In this document: piece after piece, positions 1 to 7,220 of the stretch
Position numbering within the stretch: the first letter of the stretch is position 1
Layout: every line of letters begins with the position of its first letter
Assembly (NCBI GenBank): GCA_964429355.1
Contig: CAYSCH010000293.1
Span: 1-12,178 of the forward strand
DNA from: JAAYAY01 sp964429355
GTDB taxonomy: Bacteria > Planctomycetota > Planctomycetia > Pirellulales > Thermoguttaceae
Reading direction: 5' to 3'
Length of the DNA stretch: 12,178 bases
The notes under the pieces: model-generated
The model's database searches: none
What the model was told of the DNA's origin: nothing
What the model saw: only the letters and a program-made list of their open reading frames with translations
Program-made: the position numbers and the translations under genes

Positions 1-2778
1 CCGGAGCCGAACGATCAGTGTCGGGTCTGTAATTGGTGGCCCCACTGCGATGGGATTCGGCGAGAAGATGATCACTTGACATTTGTGGCCGGCATCTCGA
101 AGTTGCAGATCGCTGAACTTCGAAGCCAGGGAATCGAGACCTTGGAGGCCTTCGCGACTGCAGCCGCCCCCCTGCCTGCTGCTCCAAAACGCGGCTCACT
201 CGATTCCTTCACCCGATCACACCGACAGGCCCAGGTTCAGCTGGCAGGACGGAAAAGTGGCAAGCCGGTATATGAATTCAACACAGTCGAGGAAAAACGG
301 GGGTTTCTGCGACTTCCTCAACCGGACGAGGGTGACGTCTTCTTTGACATGGAAGGCAATCCTCGAGGGGGGGAAGATAGCCTCGAGTACTTGTTTGGCT
401 ACGCTGTCAGAGAAAACGGAACCACCGAGTATCAGCGGCTGTGGGCCTTGTGCAAGCGGGATGAGAAGCAATGCTTCGAAACGTTCATCGATTCCATGAT
501 CGAGCGGTTGGAGCGTTATCCCGCCATGCACATCTACCACTTCGCGCCGTATGAACCATCAGCGCTGAAGCGTTTGGCGACACGGCATGCAACGCGGGAG
601 GTTGAACTGGATCAGCTGCTGAGAGCCGAGCGGTTCATTGATCTCTATGCAGTTGTTCGCCAAGGGATTCGAGCCAGCGTTGAGAGCTACTCCATTAAGC
701 GGCTAGAACGCTTCTACGGCTATGAACGGCTCGAAGTGCTCGATGCGGCAAGCAAGGCGCTTCGCGAAGTCGAAAGGCTTATCGAGTTTGACCTGACCGA
801 ACACGTCACCGATGCGCATCGTCGAGTTGTGGAAACATACAACAAGGATGACTGTCTGTCGACTGCGGCGCTTCGTGACTGGTTAGAGGATCTGCGCCGG
901 GAATTAGTGTCCAAGGGCGAGGAGGTCCCAAGGCCGGAACAGAAGTCCGGAGATCCAAGTGACGCAATCGAAGAACAGACCCGTGAAACGCAACAGGTCT
1001 TCGAAGAGCTGATCGCGGACATCAAGGACGAGCCTTTTGGCGAGGAGCAATGCTCTCGATGGCTGCTGGCCCACATACTCGATTACTTTCGCCGGGAGGA
1101 CAAGTGTGCCTGGTGGGAGTATTTCCGGATGCACGACCTGGAGCATGATGAGCTCATCCACGAACGAAAAGCAGTTTCAGGCTTACGGTTTGAGCGGGAA
1201 GTGCCTGGTGGTCCGCGTGAGCGTACTCCGATTCATCGTTATCGGTTCGACCCGCAGGAGGTGGTGATCGGTATTGACGAAGAGCTGATTGAAGTCATGG
1301 GTCCAAACATCGGAAAGCTCGCTGCCATCGATCTCATCGAGTGCACGCTCGACATCAAGAAGCGAGCTGATTCCGTTGCGATCCACCCGACAGCCGTATT
1401 CGCCTTCAGTCGGGTCTCCCCTGTCCCGATGCCGGAGTCATTGCTGGATTTTGGCAGGGAGATCCTCCAGCAGCGCCTCAGGTCGGCAAGGTACGATCTC
1501 TTGGCGAAACACCCACCACGACTCAAGACTCTTTCACTGCCATTGGAGGGTGACCCGAAGGATATCGCGATTCGACTTGCGGTCGACCTTGATTGCAGTA
1601 TCCTGCCGATTCAAGGGCCACCCGGATCTGGAAAGACCTTCATCGGGAGTCATATGATTTCCGCATTGGCGCGGAGCGGTAAGCGAGTCGGTGTAACGGC
1701 TGTAAGTCACAAAGTGATCCTCAACCTGCTCAAGGGAGTGCACGAAGAATCGCAGCGCGACGGTGCCGTAAAGGTAGCGCATCAAATGTCATCATCCAGC
1801 GATGACTTTCCACACTACATTGACCGTCTGGCCAACAAAGACGAATCTTTGGCCGCCTTGGGAAGAGGGTATGTCGTTGGCGGAACGGCCTGGTTGTGGT
1901 CAGGACAGGCAATGGAGGGCCAATTGGATTACCTGTTTATCGATGAAGCCGGCCAGATGTCTATTGCGATGGCGCTTGCTGCCGGTCGGGCTGCCAAGAA
2001 CATTGTGCTTTTGGGAGATCCCCAGCAGCTGGAACAACCACAGCAAGGTACGCATCCCGAGGGCGCCGAGGTCGCTGCACTTACTCACCTCCTCGATGGC
2101 GCCGACACAATAGCAGATCGTAGGGGCCTGTTCTTGAGAAGTACCTGGCGATTGCACCCCGCGATCACCAGGTTCACGTCGGAGCAATACTATGATGGCA
2201 GGCTCACGAGTGAATCAGGCCTGGAAAAACAAGAGGTCCTGGGGGACTCGGTTTTCGTGGGAAGCGGATTGAGGTTTGTCCCTGTCGCTCACGAAGGTAA
2301 CCAGAGCCGCAGTGATGAAGAAGTTGACGAGATTGTGAAGATTGTCAAAACGATCAATGATGGGAGGCACACATGGACTAGCAGGGAGGGCATCCGCAGG
2401 ACGATTTCGTCTGCTGATATCTTGATTGTGGCCCCTTACAACGCGCAGGTCAGCGCGCTCAGATCGGCACTTCCGGGAGCTCGGATTGGTACGGTCGACA
2501 AGTTCCAGGGTCAAGAAGCACCTGTTGTCATCTACTCGATGGCCAGTTCATCCACCACGGATGCTCCTCGTGGCATGGGATTCTTGTTCAGCCGGAACCG
2601 TATGAACGTTGCCACCAGTCGAGCCCGTTGCCTGGTTCTACTGGTCGGGTCACCACAATTATTCAAGGCTTATTGTGCAACGCCGGGCCAGATGCGACTG
2701 GCAAATGGGTTCTGCCGCTACCTGGAAGTGGTAGCAGGTGGCCCGGTACACTGGCATTGCCGATTTCCCATTCTGTGA
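1..2778 (+). CDS. TM0106-type RecB-like nuclease / superfamily 1 helicase fusion, 5' end outside window
   Basis: The frame is open from the left edge, so the TTG at 76 is not the true start; about 925 residues are visible. Codons 1-75 read into a C-x2-C-x5-C cluster (Cys at 19, 28 and 46) followed by RREDDHL, resembling the Fe-S cysteine tail of RecB-like nucleases. Next is an RNase H-like 3'-5' exonuclease domain with DMEG at 346-357 and YNKDDC at 838-855. A superfamily 1 (DNA2/NAM7-like) helicase follows: Walker A GPPGSGKT at 1615-1638, Walker B IDEAGQ at 1939-1956, TVDKFQGQE at 2491-2517, and VATSRAR at 2608-2628. This order matches the TM0106 family of putative DNA-processing nuclease-helicases. 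Cytoplasmic; the biological role is poorly defined and DNA repair or defence are inferences. The sequence ends naturally after the family-like RLANGFCRYLE. No signs of decay. Confidence 0.9.
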   Translation, partial: PEPNDQCRVCNWWPHCDGIRREDDHLTFVAGISKLQIAELRSQGIETLEAFATAAAPLPAAPKRGSLDSFTRSHRQAQVQLAGRKSGKPVYEFNTVEEKRGFLRLPQPDEGDVFFDMEGNPRGGEDSLEYLFGYAVRENGTTEYQRLWALCKRDEKQCFETFIDSMIERLERYPAMHIYHFAPYEPSALKRLATRHATREVELDQLLRAERFIDLYAVVRQGIRASVESYSIKRLERFYGYERLEVLDAASKALREVERLIEFDLTEHVTDAHRRVVETYNKDDCLSTAALRDWLEDLRRELVSKGEEVPRPEQKSGDPSDAIEEQTRETQQVFEELIADIKDEPFGEEQCSRWLLAHILDYFRREDKCAWWEYFRMHDLEHDELIHERKAVSGLRFEREVPGGPRERTPIHRYRFDPQEVVIGIDEELIEVMGPNIGKLAAIDLIECTLDIKKRADSVAIHPTAVFAFSRVSPVPMPESLLDFGREILQQRLRSARYDLLAKHPPRLKTLSLPLEGDPKDIAIRLAVDLDCSILPIQGPPGSGKTFIGSHMISALARSGKRVGVTAVSHKVILNLLKGVHEESQRDGAVKVAHQMSSSSDDFPHYIDRLANKDESLAALGRGYVVGGTAWLWSGQAMEGQLDYLFIDEAGQMSIAMALAAGRAAKNIVLLGDPQQLEQPQQGTHPEGAEVAALTHLLDGADTIADRRGLFLRSTWRLHPAITRFTSEQYYDGRLTSESGLEKQEVLGDSVFVGSGLRFVPVAHEGNQSRSDEEVDEIVKIVKTINDGRHTWTSREGIRRTISSADILIVAPYNAQVSALRSALPGARIGTVDKFQGQEAPVVIYSMASSSTTDAPRGMGFLFSRNRMNVATSRARCLVLLVGSPQLFKAYCATPGQMRLANGFCRYLEVVAGGPVHWHCRFPIL

Positions 2779-2902
2779 TCAAACAGGCCGGACATCACAC
2801 TTGTTGGCTCCACCTGTTACCGCCGTCATGTCGCGATGGCACGACCGTGTCCCGTCAGGTTATCTTGGTGTGCACTGCAACACCGAAGAGCAAGGAGCCG
2901 CC

Positions 2903-3163
2903 ATGCAAAGATACCTCATTTGCCAACTCCACCGCCTAGCTTGGCTCGACGCCCGCCTGGCGTCGACGGGCGTCTGTGCCACACACGCGTCCAAGAGATT
3001 GAAAACCAGCGACAAGACGATCCGGCGAGAACTGGACCTGCTCCACGAACTCTCGCCCTTGGTCTACGTGGAGGACGGCGAGTTCGGTCGCCGACGGTGG
3101 TACTACGCCGATCGGCGCCGCCGGCTGTTTTCGAAGTGGTTTGCCGAGAAGAGCCGCAAATAA
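2903..3163 (+). CDS. small winged helix-turn-helix protein (86 aa)
   Basis: The frame is open further upstream, but ATG 2903 is preferred because AAGGAG sits at 2892-2897, five bases before it. The protein begins MQRYLICQLHRLAWLDARLA. It then has a DeoR/HTH_11-like winged-helix pattern: a first helix in LAWLDARLAS, a recognition region RLKTSDKTIRRELDLL at about residues 31-46, and a wing with paired aromatics (VYVEDGEFGRRRWYY). It ends in a basic tail. A DNA-binding transcriptional role is inferred from this fold alone; there is no ligand or effector domain. It lies 54 bases before the rhomboid gene on the same strand, so the two could be co-transcribed. Confidence 0.65.
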   Translation: MQRYLICQLHRLAWLDARLASTGVCATHASKRLKTSDKTIRRELDLLHELSPLVYVEDGEFGRRRWYYADRRRRLFSKWFAEKSRK

Positions 3164-3217
3164 CAGACTGCGGGCAACCTCCGATGCAGGTGCTTGTGAC
3201 AATCTGGGAGCAAGTCC

Positions 3218-3994
3218 ATGGTCTTTCCAATTGCCGACGACAACAGCGACCGAACCACTTTTCCCGTGGTCAACGTGGCCCTGATCGCGGCCAACGTGCT
3301 GGTCTTTGTGCTCTTTCAGGGGCTTGGGAGCAACACCGATTTCACGTTCGCCTTTTCCGCGGTACCTGCCGAAATCCTCAGCGGGCGCGATGTGGTGACC
3401 GAAGATCGGATCGTCGAGGTCAGTTCGATCGATGGCCCGCAGCAGGTCGGGATGCCAGGGTTGCGGGAGACACCGATTCCGGTCTACCTGACGTTGCTGA
3501 CGGCCATGTTCATGCACGGCGGAATCGCACACCTGCTGGGAAACATGTGGTTTCTGTGGATCTTCGGCGACAACATCGAGCACGACCTCGGTCGAGCCAG
3601 ATACCTGGCGTTCTACCTGCTCTGCGGTATCCTGGCTTCGCTGGCCCACGTGATGCTGAATACGGAGGGCCCGGGCGCCATGGTTCCCAGCCTGGGAGCC
3701 TCGGGGGCGATTTCCGGTGTGATGGGGGCCTACATGCTGTTGCACTGGAATCGGCGGGTGACGGTGCTGTTGTTCCGCGTGGTGACCGACGTGCCGGGCT
3801 TCGTGGCCGTGGGCATCTGGTTCCTCTTCCAGCTCATCAGCGGTCTGGGGATGCTGGGCGGCATGGAAACCGGCGTGGCGTACGGGGCTCACATCGGCGG
3901 TTTTGTTGCCGGCGTCGTGCTCGCCAAGCCCTTCATGATCGGTCGCAGCCGCATTCCCTCCCGGCCGTGGAGGGGCCCTCGCCGGTACAGATAG
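3218..3994 (+). CDS. rhomboid family intramembrane serine protease (258 aa)
   Basis: ATG 3218 follows GGGAG at 3206-3210. The protein has an N-terminal membrane segment (VVNVALIAANVLVFVLF), a long polar loop of about residues 38-85, and further hydrophobic helices. Rhomboid signatures are present: the HGGIAHLLGNM loop, GASGAISG with catalytic Ser162, and YGAHIGGF with catalytic His225, forming the Ser-His dyad. Rhomboids cleave transmembrane segments of substrate proteins inside the cytoplasmic membrane. Length and motif spacing fit the bacterial family, especially members with an extended L1 loop. The substrate is unknown. It may share a transcript with the small winged-helix gene upstream. 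Confidence 0.93.
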   Translation: MVFPIADDNSDRTTFPVVNVALIAANVLVFVLFQGLGSNTDFTFAFSAVPAEILSGRDVVTEDRIVEVSSIDGPQQVGMPGLRETPIPVYLTLLTAMFMHGGIAHLLGNMWFLWIFGDNIEHDLGRARYLAFYLLCGILASLAHVMLNTEGPGAMVPSLGASGAISGVMGAYMLLHWNRRVTVLLFRVVTDVPGFVAVGIWFLFQLISGLGMLGGMETGVAYGAHIGGFVAGVVLAKPFMIGRSRIPSRPWRGPRRYR

Positions 3995-4798
3995 GGAAAG
4001 ATGAAGTTACACGCCCCCCACCACAACCTTGCACTGGTACCCAACTACTTGCAGGGCGTCATTTCCGACAGAGCCTCACCCACCGGCACAAGTGACGAGT
4101 GGAGCTGATCGCTCCCGGAAGTCCGGGCCAGAAGCCCTCCCTCGGGTAACAACCGTCGCCCGACATGCGCCCGACGCGTCCGAACGTTTCGATGACTTCC
4201 CGGATCCGGCTGTGGACGAGACGGTGATGCTGCCGTTCCGTGCCCTCAACCAGGCACTCGGGACCTGCTTGGCAACCTGGCCGGAAGCTTCGCCGATTGT
4301 CCCCCCGCCTGCTACCGAACCAATTGCGCCCCACCCGAGAGAGACGCGTCGAATTCGCCGCGACCTATTGGGGCTGGATCCGGTGTTGAACCGCCACGCC
4401 ATCCGCCAACGACTGGGGTGGGCGCAGGTGTGGACGAAGGAGGAAAGAGCGTCCTGAGAAGGGCAGAAGAGACGGGAGTGCAAGACAGAGAAACTCCGTA
4501 CAGATTGAAGCCAGCACCTGGTTGATGCGCGATCCAAAAGACCACGGCGCAACGTAGTTTTACGTCGTCAGGTTCCGGGAAGGCCCAGGTTTCCCTCGCA
4601 TTCGCGCCCGGTCAGGCCTGTTTGGGGCCCGAAACCGGCGGCGAGGTGGTCAAAAAACGACCAGTATGGGGGGGTATTGGCCGTGAATTTGGGCAAGTTG
4701 CGGACGGGCAAAGAAAATGAAACGACGCAACCGATTGAGGGAACGACAGTTACAACAAAAGCAAGACCGTCACATCCCCTTGTTGAGGGGATGACCCG
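3995..4798. other. about 0.8 kb with no convincing gene
   Basis: An open frame of 142 codons (4029-4457, plus strand, TTG start) and one of 158 codons on the other strand cover part of this stretch. Neither has a good ribosome binding site or a recognisable motif; I regard the plus-strand one as possible decayed sequence at best. A 25-codon basic ORF (4717-4794, beginning MKRRNRLRERQLQQ) ends just before the next ATG and could be a leader peptide or chance. Weak hairpins occur at 4552-4565 and 4647-4663. This stretch may be the left flank of the mobile region. Confidence 0.5.
4773..4793 (+). repeat. hairpin before the phage-like gene
   Basis: CATCCCCT (4773-4780) pairs perfectly with AGGGGATG (4786-4793) around a 5-base loop. 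It has no T-run, so it is not a standard terminator. The right arm contains a purine-rich GAGGGG that could serve as ribosome binding site for ATG 4799. Its role is unknown. Confidence 0.35.
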
Positions 4799-4869
4799 AT
4801 GTCACGCGATTGCTTCGTGCTTTGGGCGCGCGAGATTCCGGGGCCTTTGTACCGCCTTTTCGGGATCAT

Positions 4870-5640
4870 ATGGCCTGGCGGGACGCCCTGGAAGCCACAG
4901 GCTGCCAGGTAACCATCGCAGACAGCGAGCTTCCTGCCCATCCCGAGCAATGGATCCGCGTCAAGCGGGCCGGCGGCCCCCTGGGCTTCTTCAACAAGCC
5001 GTTCGAATGGGGCGGCAAGCTGACGGGAGGCCCGTCCCCGCTTTCCAATGCCCTGGTTGGCAGCCTCCTGACAGGCGGCCTGGGCTACGGCAGCGGCTGG
5101 CTCTTGGAGCATCTGTTCCCCAAGAAGTACGTCCAGCGGGGCCGGCTACGCAGGACGCTCGGGCTGTTGGGGGCTGCAGGCGGTGCTCTCCCAGGGGTGC
5201 TGCAGTATGGCCAGAACGCAGCCACGGCGCAGGAGGCCGGCAAGCCGCTCGGCTGGCTCGGCACTGCCACCACGCCCACGGAGAACGTGCCTGTCAACCC
5301 GGCGGCCCTGCAGCGCCTCCAGGAGCAGACCCGCTCGATGGGGCCGCATGGGGCTCATTATGACCCGGCTCGAGCCGAGTATGTCGGCGAGAACGAGCTC
5401 CGGGCAGCCCACGAGCAGCTGGGTGCCTCGGCCCTGCCTGACTATCTGGCCAACAGCCTGGCGGGCCTGTTCAAGACCGCCTATGACGGCGGGCAGGCCG
5501 GCGGCGTCGGGTTGCGGGCGGTGCCCATGGACGCCTTCAACCGGGCGATCTGGAACGACGTGCAGGCGGGCATGACCCCCTCGCGGAACATTTACGGCAC
5601 GAAAAGCCCCAACTTTGCCCCCTGGTCGCGCGACACCTCC
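4870..5640 (+). pseudogene. phage structural-like protein, apparently truncated at the int1 junction
   Basis: The frame is open from 4795 with no stop until 6321. Only the part before about 5640 looks like protein; beyond that it is the antisense of int1. The start is uncertain: ATG 4870 (MAWRDALEATG) is conservative. ATG 4799 has a better upstream GAGGGG but is in another frame that stops at 4912, so a frameshift near the start is possible. Visible content is a Gly/Ala-rich glycine-zipper-like stretch (about 5032-5200, with SLLTGGLGYGSGWLLEHL and GLLGAAGGALPG), then hydrophilic sequence. It resembles virion or membrane-interacting internal proteins seen in phage and prophage regions, but I cannot name a family. 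The lack of a stop before int1 argues that its 3' end was replaced by an insertion. Confidence 0.5.
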
Positions 5641-5652
5641 GCCGGCTTGGTC

Positions 5653-6939
5653 TTACCTTTCGGCATCGTCATTTCCCTCCTCGTCCGCGGGCTGGTCAGG
5701 CTCGGGCATCGGCAACAGGTCCGGCGTCCGCATCGCCTTGAGAAGAATCGCCGCTTCGGCCGCCTCAAGGGAATTCCGGACCGGCCCGAGGTCCAACTTG
5801 CTGTAGATTGCGGTTGTCGCTTGGTTGCGGTGCCCCAGGCTCTTGCCGATTACGTGAAGGGAAGTCCCGAGGGCCGCTTGCCAACTTCCGCAGGAACGTC
5901 TGAGGTCGTGTATCCTCAGCCCTTCCAGTCCCGCCCGTTTGCAGATTCGCTTCCAGGCCGCCTGTATCTCGGTTATATGGCCCTTCTTTCCGCCCGGCCT
6001 TCCAGGGAAAACCCAAGGGTTGTCTCCGCTGGTTTCCGATTGCTCGGCCGCCTTCTGCCTCTCCTTCGCCTCTTCCTGCCTACGCTCCAGAAGCCCCGCA
6101 ACTGCGGGCGTCAAGGGGACAAGGATTGTCTCGCCGGCCTTCGCTTCCTCGGGCGGAATCCGCCAGAAGCCGCCCTCAAGGCTCACGTCGGCCCACTTCA
6201 TGCTCTTGACGTTTCCGCTCCGCTGCCCGGTGAACAAGCAGACGGCAAACATGTCCCGTATTGTCTCGTTGGGTTCGGTCGACAAGGCTTCGAGGAAGGG
6301 CCGCACTTCATGGGGCAGTAAGTATCGGTCCCGCTCATTCTCAGCGAACCGTTCAACTCCAGAGCAAGGGTTGCCGCCCTCAAAGCCAATATCTCGGGCT
6401 TGGGTGTAGATGCTGCTCAACAAGGCAAGCAGTCGATTTGCACGATAGATTCCGTTTTTGCTACCTACCCGAGAATGGAGGGCTTGCACCTCGGTCCTGG
6501 TTATCTTCGCCAGCCGCCGGCCCTTCCAGGGTTCGAGGAAGTTCGTCCAATAGCGTTCGTCCGCGACTCGACTACTCGCCCGCTTCCGGGTCCGCTTGTA
6601 TTCCTTAAAATGCTGCCAGGCGTCCCCGAGGGTCGCTTGCCGCTTCGCCGCCCGGGCTTCCTCGATCGGGTCTTTCCCGTCGGCAAACTTGCCGGCCATC
6701 TTCTTTGCTTGGTCCCTCGCTTGTTCGATGGTCACTTCAGGGAAGCGGCCCAGCTTCTTTCGCTGGGGCTGGCCTTGGGCCCACCGATAGAAATAGAATG
6801 TCTTGGTTCCCGATTCGGTGATACAGAGGGCCAGCCCGGGGCAGCCGGTGTCGTGAACATAAACCCGGCCCGATTCCGGCGATTCCAGGGCTTCCAGGCG
6901 TCGTTTCGTGAAGGCAATCTTCAGCGTTTCCCGTCGCAT
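5653..6939 (-). CDS. P4-type tyrosine recombinase / integrase, int1 (428 aa)
   Basis: ATG 6939 is chosen because a strong AAGGGGGGAG lies just upstream on the minus strand; the GTG at 6960 would add seven residues upstream of that site. The N-terminus has the DUF4102-like arm-binding fold (TFYFYRWAQGQPQRKKLGRF, then TIEQARDQA), typical of P4/island integrases. A SAM-like core-binding domain follows at about residues 103-190. The catalytic domain has Arg240 (TGQRSGNV), probable Lys267, His344 and Arg347 (HDLRR), His370 (LGHRN) and nucleophile Tyr379 (AIYSKLD). All key residues are intact, so it is predicted to be active in integrating and excising an element. It converges on the broken phage-like gene; the GTGCTAGGA repeat cluster lies upstream. 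Confidence 0.93.
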   Translation of the reverse strand: MRRETLKIAFTKRRLEALESPESGRVYVHDTGCPGLALCITESGTKTFYFYRWAQGQPQRKKLGRFPEVTIEQARDQAKKMAGKFADGKDPIEEARAAKRQATLGDAWQHFKEYKRTRKRASSRVADERYWTNFLEPWKGRRLAKITRTEVQALHSRVGSKNGIYRANRLLALLSSIYTQARDIGFEGGNPCSGVERFAENERDRYLLPHEVRPFLEALSTEPNETIRDMFAVCLFTGQRSGNVKSMKWADVSLEGGFWRIPPEEAKAGETILVPLTPAVAGLLERRQEEAKERQKAAEQSETSGDNPWVFPGRPGGKKGHITEIQAAWKRICKRAGLEGLRIHDLRRSCGSWQAALGTSLHVIGKSLGHRNQATTAIYSKLDLGPVRNSLEAAEAAILLKAMRTPDLLPMPEPDQPADEEGNDDAER

Positions 6940-6983
6940 TTTCTCCCCCCTTCGTTGCACGACTGACTTCTTGGGCTTGGATT

Positions 6984-7040
6984 CGGTGCTAGGACGGTGC
7001 TAGGTGTGCTAGGAATTTTCGTCAAACGTCGTCCTAGCAC
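6984..7040. repeat. GTGCTAGGA repeat cluster (three direct, one inverted)
   Basis: CGGTGCTAGGA starts at 6984, CGGTGCTAGG at 6995 and TGTGCTAGGA at 7005, so units are spaced 10-11 bp, about one helical turn. GTCCTAGCAC at 7031-7040 is the exact reverse complement of GTGCTAGGAC at 6986-6995. A degenerate half-site (TCCTAAC) follows at 7051-7057. The array lies 45-100 bp upstream of the int1 start. Helical phasing suggests a protein-binding array: arm sites for int1, sites for an excision factor, or an operator. Confidence 0.7.
6997..7025 (-). promoter_or_regulatory. candidate int1 promoter under the repeats
   Basis: On the minus strand TTGACG (7025-7020) is a good -35 box. At 17-bp spacing the -10 position is TAGCAC (7002-6997), a weak match that is part of the repeat unit. 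If real, a protein bound to the repeats would block int1 transcription, giving autoregulation. This is an inference from spacing only. Confidence 0.3.
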
Positions 7041-7129
7041 GTGAACGTAATCCTAACCGAAAGTCATTTTCCCATCAAATGTTATAAAACTCAGTCATCA
7101 GTCGTGAAGGGTCGGAAATGCCATACGAA

Positions 7130-7175
7130 AGTGACTCTGGATCACTTAGTTGGGGTTCAAGTCCCTGTTCCCCAG
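7130..7175 (+). other. 3' half of a tRNA-Gln(CUG) gene, candidate att site
   Basis: AGTGA (7130-7134) and TCACT (7142-7146) form a five-pair anticodon stem around the loop CTCTGGA, which has U33 and anticodon CUG. A 4-base variable loop follows. The T-arm is TGGGG, TTCAAGT, CCCTG with two G-U pairs. TTCCCCA (7168-7174) is the 3' acceptor strand and G7175 the discriminator; CCA is not encoded. The expected 5' acceptor TGGGGAA and a D-arm are absent upstream, where TCGTGAA pairs at only five of seven positions. Identity running from the anticodon stem to the 3' end is the standard footprint of tRNA-targeting tyrosine integrases, so I call it an attachment-site remnant rather than a functional tRNA. 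Confidence 0.65.
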
Positions 7176-7182
7176 TTGAAAC

Positions 7183-7220
7183 AAGGCCTTGCGTAGCAAC
7201 GATTTACGCAGGGCCTTTTT
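7183..7220 (+). terminator. rho-independent terminator after the tRNA remnant
   Basis: AAGGCCTTGCGTA (7183-7195) pairs with TACGCAGGGCCTT (7205-7217): 13 pairs, one of them G-T, around a 9-base loop. A T-run follows at 7216-7220. It suits the plus strand, and may be the terminator originally belonging to the tRNA gene. Minus-strand transcripts leaving int2 meet the same stem followed by TTGTTT, so it may also work weakly for the leftward operon. The int2 stop codon lies at the loop edge. Confidence 0.75.

Noticed and set aside
2836..4095. 419-codon plus-strand ORF and a 318-codon minus-strand ORF over the rhomboid region
   Set aside because: Arg/Pro/Gly-rich shadow frames of the rhomboid and winged-helix genes, which carry clear motifs and ribosome binding sites.
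4029..4457. 142-codon plus-strand ORF
   Set aside because: TTG start, no ribosome binding site, no recognisable domain; kept only as a note in the intergenic entry.
4799..4912. 37-codon ORF with a fair ribosome binding site before the phage-like gene
   Set aside because: Too short and unrecognisable; mentioned as a possible frameshifted start instead.
4810..6321. 503-codon plus-strand ORF as one intact protein
   Set aside because: Everything after about 5650 is the complement of a well-formed integrase with all catalytic residues; only the first part looks like protein.
6984..7040. CRISPR array
   Set aside because: Units are about 10 bp without spacers and one copy is inverted; no cas genes.
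7102..7175. Complete functional tRNA-Gln
   Set aside because: The 5' acceptor pairs at only five of seven positions and no D-arm can be drawn; only the 3' half is convincing.
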